A stretch of 64,000 nt of DNA from contig JALXBF010000065.1 in the NCBI GenBank assembly GCA_026991575.1, positions 88,121 to 152,120 of the forward strand, given 5' to 3'. Below the pieces are notes generated by a model. That model saw only the letters and a list, made by a program, of their open reading frames with translations. It ran no database searches and had not been told where the DNA came from. The first letter of the stretch is position 1; each line of letters begins with the position of its first letter. Shown here one piece after another: positions 60,888 through 64,000 of this stretch. Source of the DNA: Planctomycetota bacterium (GTDB lineage Bacteria; Planctomycetota; Planctomycetia; JALXBF01). The translations under genes were made by a program, and so were the position numbers.

Positions 60888-63800
60888 ATGATCCGATCCG
60901 AGGTGCTTCGCGAACGGTTGGCCGAGGAGCTGGCGCGGACCCTGCGAACCGCCCAACTCGGTCACTGTATCCGCGTGGACAATCTGGATTATGAGGATGC
61001 GAAAGACGTCTGCAGCAAGGTCCGTCAGCGGCTGACCGACCCCGCCGCGCAATGCTGGGTCCTCGTTACCGACCGCGCGCGTGCCGACGCGGTGGGCATT
61101 CTCCCGGAGCGGGCCGTAGAGCTCCGCAACGACGGGTCAAAGAAGCTGTGCTTGCTGGTGCCCACTGGCACCGTGCATGCCACGCTAGGATCATTGAACA
61201 ACGCATTCGCGTCGTTCGATGTCGTTCGGTTCTTGCGGTGCCAACGTCGGGCGTTGCTGAAGCAGATTCGCGATGCCGAGTTGCGCGCCGTCTGCACAGC
61301 AGTCGAGAAGGAGACGCGACGCTATCGTTACGCTTCCGAAGACGACGTCGTCAGCTACCTGGCGGATATGGCCGCCAGCGGCTCGCTGCAGCAAGCGGGC
61401 CGCGAGCTGTGGCGTGTGGGTCTGGTTCCCGATCTACAGCCTGACGGGTTAGCCGCGCGCATCGCCACGAACCGCAAGGCTCTAACGCGCTTGCTCCGCG
61501 CCGGCCGTGCCGGATTGACCCTCGCCGAGCGGATTGCCGACTGCGGCTTGAGCGGGACGAAACTCGGAGAGCGGTTGGAAGACTTTCTTGAAGGCCAGCC
61601 GCTGCATGCGCCGCAGCAGTGGCTGCGCAAGATCGCCGATGAGCGACAGGACCTGTCCTTCGAGAAATGGCCGCTGCACGAAGGCGGTGAGGTGGAGTGG
61701 CTGGAGGTCGAGCCGTTCGTTGGAGCCGACGGCAAGGTTACCAAGTGTGGCCTGGCCCAGCCGGACGGCCAGCACGGGGCGCTGGTGGCAAGCCTGAAGC
61801 AGGCAGCAATTCAGGTGCGCTGGCGGGTTTCGCCGAGTATGCCCGCCGGGCTGGCACGGTGGTCGCTGGAGCTGGAAGTGCTCCAGGATGACCCGGACGA
61901 CGACCTGGAGGGAGGCTACGACATCGAGTTGCCGAAGGCCTACGCCTTCGCAAAGGCACGCAAGAAGACGTTCAAGATCAAGGATCTGCCCCAGTCGTTG
62001 CGCGGTAAACAGGCAAGAATCGTCGTCACGGCACTCAACCCTCAAGGGGTCGAACTAAAACGACGCGACGGAGAGCCAGCGCGCGCGTACAGCCAGGAAT
62101 TCTGGCTGGAAGAAACCGCCACCCCGCCGCCAGCACGTGAGCGCACCAGCGTCCGTGTTAACTTGCCGCTTGCGCGCATCGAGGCGATGCTCGATGCCAA
62201 CGTGGCCTACCCGCAGGAGGAGGCCCTGACCTGGAACGGGACAGTGCCTACCAAGCTAAGCTGGCGCTACCCCAGAGTTGGCAAGTACGAACTGCTGGTG
62301 CCGCCGGTGCTGGCAGCGGCAGAGCTCACCGCACTGCAACGGCCCGAGGAGTGCCTGGCGTTCCGGCTGGTCGCGGACGCCGACGGCGAACCGGCCGAGG
62401 CCGACATGTTGGAGCCGATCGTTGCCGAGACCCTGTCATCGTCGCCTGAGGCAAGCAGCTTTCGCAGCGCACGACGTGAGGCGTTCCGGGTATTTTGCGG
62501 TTCGGACACCGGCCAGCCGCGGCCCGTAGCCGGCACGCTGCTGGAAGGTGAGCCGGCTTCGGCTATCCGTCGCTATGCCAGGGAGTACCGCAAGTTGCTG
62601 GCGGCCACGGCAGACCCGGCGGTACGTGCCGAGTTGCTGCGTCTGGACACCGTCGAGATCACGCTGTGTCGTGACGGACGCCGCCGCCAGGTCCTTGCCC
62701 TGCTGCCCACCCATCCGCTCAAGCTGCTCTGGTTGGCCGCCTACCACGAGCTCCTCGGGCAGTGGGCGAAGCGGTTGGCTGAGATCAAGAAAGCCTACCG
62801 CCGAAGCAGCCTGGTGGACCGCAGGCTGCTACGGCAGTTGAAGCCGATCTATGTGCCTTTTGCCCAGCGCGGCGCAAGCGGCGAGCTCTACCTTTTCGCC
62901 GCCCCCCTCGACTTCCACTACGCGCTCTACGCCCCGCTCAGTGAGCCGGATCCGCTGGGCCTCTGTGAGACCGTGGCAGCGACCCTAGGCGCCGACACCG
63001 GCCAGCTCATCGAGGATGAGCTTCCCGGACAGCTTGCACACCAGATCGAGCACTATCTGGCAACCCGACGTGGTTGCACGGCGCTACGGATTAACGTGTT
63101 GAACCCCGGTGCCGGCAGTCTACTCCGGGCGATGCTACAAGAGTTCGTGCGGGCCCGCGTGAAGCAGCAACAGCAGTGGCACGCACCGCTGCCCCGCATC
63201 GAGTTGCTGCTGCATACGCAGGGCAGATCCCGCAAGCTGGTGGCAGCGATGCAGGAGTTGCAGGAGACGCTGTACAAGGAGTACGACAGCCCGGGCGGCT
63301 GCACTCACCTGGCACCATTCTTTTCGTTCGCCGTTCGCCCGCTCGCCTGGGTGCGCAACCTTCCTGGCGGCGCCGTGCACTTGTGCTACGCGTTCCATCG
63401 AGCACGGCCGGCGTTGGTCGAGGCAGAACGGCTTGATGGCGAGGACAGCACGTCGCTCTACGGCATGGTGCTCAAACTCCTGCCGACACTCCAGTCTGCT
63501 GAGGATCGCGTCGTGTGGCAGCACAAGTTGGTCTTTCCGGCTGAGCCCGGCTGCGCCAACCATCCGGCACAGTCTCAGCTCACGGGCGAACTCTTGGCCT
63601 GCCACCGCGCACACCTGGCCTGCCTGATGGGCAAGCCGGTGCCGGAGCAGAACGAGGATTTCGCCGTTGGGGTCCGCGTCGAGCTGGGACCAGAAGAGCT
63701 TGCCGAACTTCACAAGGTCCACTCCGACTCGGACTGGGTCATCACCGTCGACCGGATGTGGAGTGTCGAGCTGTTCGATAGTCCGCGCGATGTGCACACC

Positions 63801-64000
63801 GCACCGTTCTTCGAACGCTACTTGCTCGACTACGCACCAGACCATGAAAGCGGGCTGGTTGGTACCAGACTCATAGTGACGACGTCTCACCGCGAGGAGG
63901 TCGAGCGCATCCTGAGCTGGGCATGCCGCGAACTCGGCTTCGAGCCCACTGATTCGGTGCCCGTGCTGCTCCGCGCGCTGCGGCTTCTCTCCGGCCGACT
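60888..64000 (+). CDS. very large defence-type ATP-binding protein, DptH/MAD8-like (3' truncated by window)
   Basis: The frame opens at ATG 60888 (with AGGGGGA upstream) and has no stop up to the window end, giving at least 1037 residues. The beginning is MIRSEVLRERLAEELART. The late part shows a block resembling the DNA-phosphorothioation protein DptH and related HerA/FtsK-type defence proteins: ELAELHKVHSDSDWVITVDR near residue 937, VELFDSPRD, and YLLDYAPDHESG with RLIVTTS near 980-995. In that family a P-loop translocase domain follows, which would lie outside the window. No Walker motif is seen in the visible part. It is the third gene of the unit, 34 nt after the previous stop. Confidence 0.75.
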   Translation, partial: MIRSEVLRERLAEELARTLRTAQLGHCIRVDNLDYEDAKDVCSKVRQRLTDPAAQCWVLVTDRARADAVGILPERAVELRNDGSKKLCLLVPTGTVHATLGSLNNAFASFDVVRFLRCQRRALLKQIRDAELRAVCTAVEKETRRYRYASEDDVVSYLADMAASGSLQQAGRELWRVGLVPDLQPDGLAARIATNRKALTRLLRAGRAGLTLAERIADCGLSGTKLGERLEDFLEGQPLHAPQQWLRKIADERQDLSFEKWPLHEGGEVEWLEVEPFVGADGKVTKCGLAQPDGQHGALVASLKQAAIQVRWRVSPSMPAGLARWSLELEVLQDDPDDDLEGGYDIELPKAYAFAKARKKTFKIKDLPQSLRGKQARIVVTALNPQGVELKRRDGEPARAYSQEFWLEETATPPPARERTSVRVNLPLARIEAMLDANVAYPQEEALTWNGTVPTKLSWRYPRVGKYELLVPPVLAAAELTALQRPEECLAFRLVADADGEPAEADMLEPIVAETLSSSPEASSFRSARREAFRVFCGSDTGQPRPVAGTLLEGEPASAIRRYAREYRKLLAATADPAVRAELLRLDTVEITLCRDGRRRQVLALLPTHPLKLLWLAAYHELLGQWAKRLAEIKKAYRRSSLVDRRLLRQLKPIYVPFAQRGASGELYLFAAPLDFHYALYAPLSEPDPLGLCETVAATLGADTGQLIEDELPGQLAHQIEHYLATRRGCTALRINVLNPGAGSLLRAMLQEFVRARVKQQQQWHAPLPRIELLLHTQGRSRKLVAAMQELQETLYKEYDSPGGCTHLAPFFSFAVRPLAWVRNLPGGAVHLCYAFHRARPALVEAERLDGEDSTSLYGMVLKLLPTLQSAEDRVVWQHKLVFPAEPGCANHPAQSQLTGELLACHRAHLACLMGKPVPEQNEDFAVGVRVELGPEELAELHKVHSDSDWVITVDRMWSVELFDSPRDVHTAPFFERYLLDYAPDHESGLVGTRLIVTTSHREEVERILSWACRELGFEPTDSVPVLLRALRLLSGR

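Noticed and set aside
1..64000. tRNA and rRNA genes
   Set aside because: I looked in the intergenic gaps for cloverleaf arms and rRNA-like strings and recognised none; a covariance search would be needed to exclude them fully.

Overview
The window looks like a chromosomal segment of a member of the Planctomycetota. The evidence is a 26.4 kb gene for a secreted giant protein with an N-terminal LEPR-XLL-like motif, Tat-exported Gfo/Idh/MocA oxidoreductases, several xylose-isomerase-like TIM-barrel proteins, a sulfatase-fold protein, high GC content, and many short operons on both strands. No rRNA, tRNA, CRISPR array or intact insertion sequence was recognised.

Layout. 1-3.0 kb: the 3' end of a c-type cytochrome/peroxidase gene, converging on a two-gene minus-strand operon (TIM-barrel isomerase then Tat-signal oxidoreductase). 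3.8-5.8 kb: an HDOD-like/histidine kinase. 5.8-10.3 kb: mfd followed by a family-4 glycosyltransferase whose start overlaps the mfd stop. 10.9-12.2 kb: an extremely acidic small protein and a metallophosphoesterase. 12.9-17.5 kb: rpmA (bL27) with a terminator, a TIM-barrel isomerase, an NSS transporter with a tiny MetS-like partner, aat, and another TIM-barrel isomerase. 18.0-24.1 kb: a degenerate sulfatase-like protein and an RND efflux pump with its membrane-fusion lipoprotein. 24.3-50.7 kb: the giant gene (8799 codons, minus strand). 51.2-55.1 kb: an aquaglyceroporin, a cupin-like protein and a second Tat-type oxidoreductase.

55.3-64.0 kb (window edge): a plus-strand three-gene operon that looks like a phage-defence module. 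Gene 1 fuses a NERD domain, a pseudokinase, an active Ser/Thr kinase and a P-loop NTPase. Gene 2 is a 556-aa protein of no recognised family. Gene 3 is a very large ORF still open at the window end; its last ~100 residues resemble the DptH/MAD8 type of large ATP-binding defence protein. The kinase and gene order suggest PglW (BREX type 2) or the kinase-MAD7-MAD8 end of the methylation-associated defence system, but no methyltransferase or specificity subunit lies in the window.

Within the giant protein, three Asp-box (BNR/sialidase-like) modules, about 29 VCBS/FG-GAP-like calcium-motif units, PPC domains, beta-helix regions, Ig-like domains and 18 RTX nonapeptides alternate. Its LamG domain is interrupted at three loops by copies of a ~100-residue repeat, one of which itself contains a complete nested copy.

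All calls come from reading the sequence; no database search was possible. Family assignments rest on recognised motifs.
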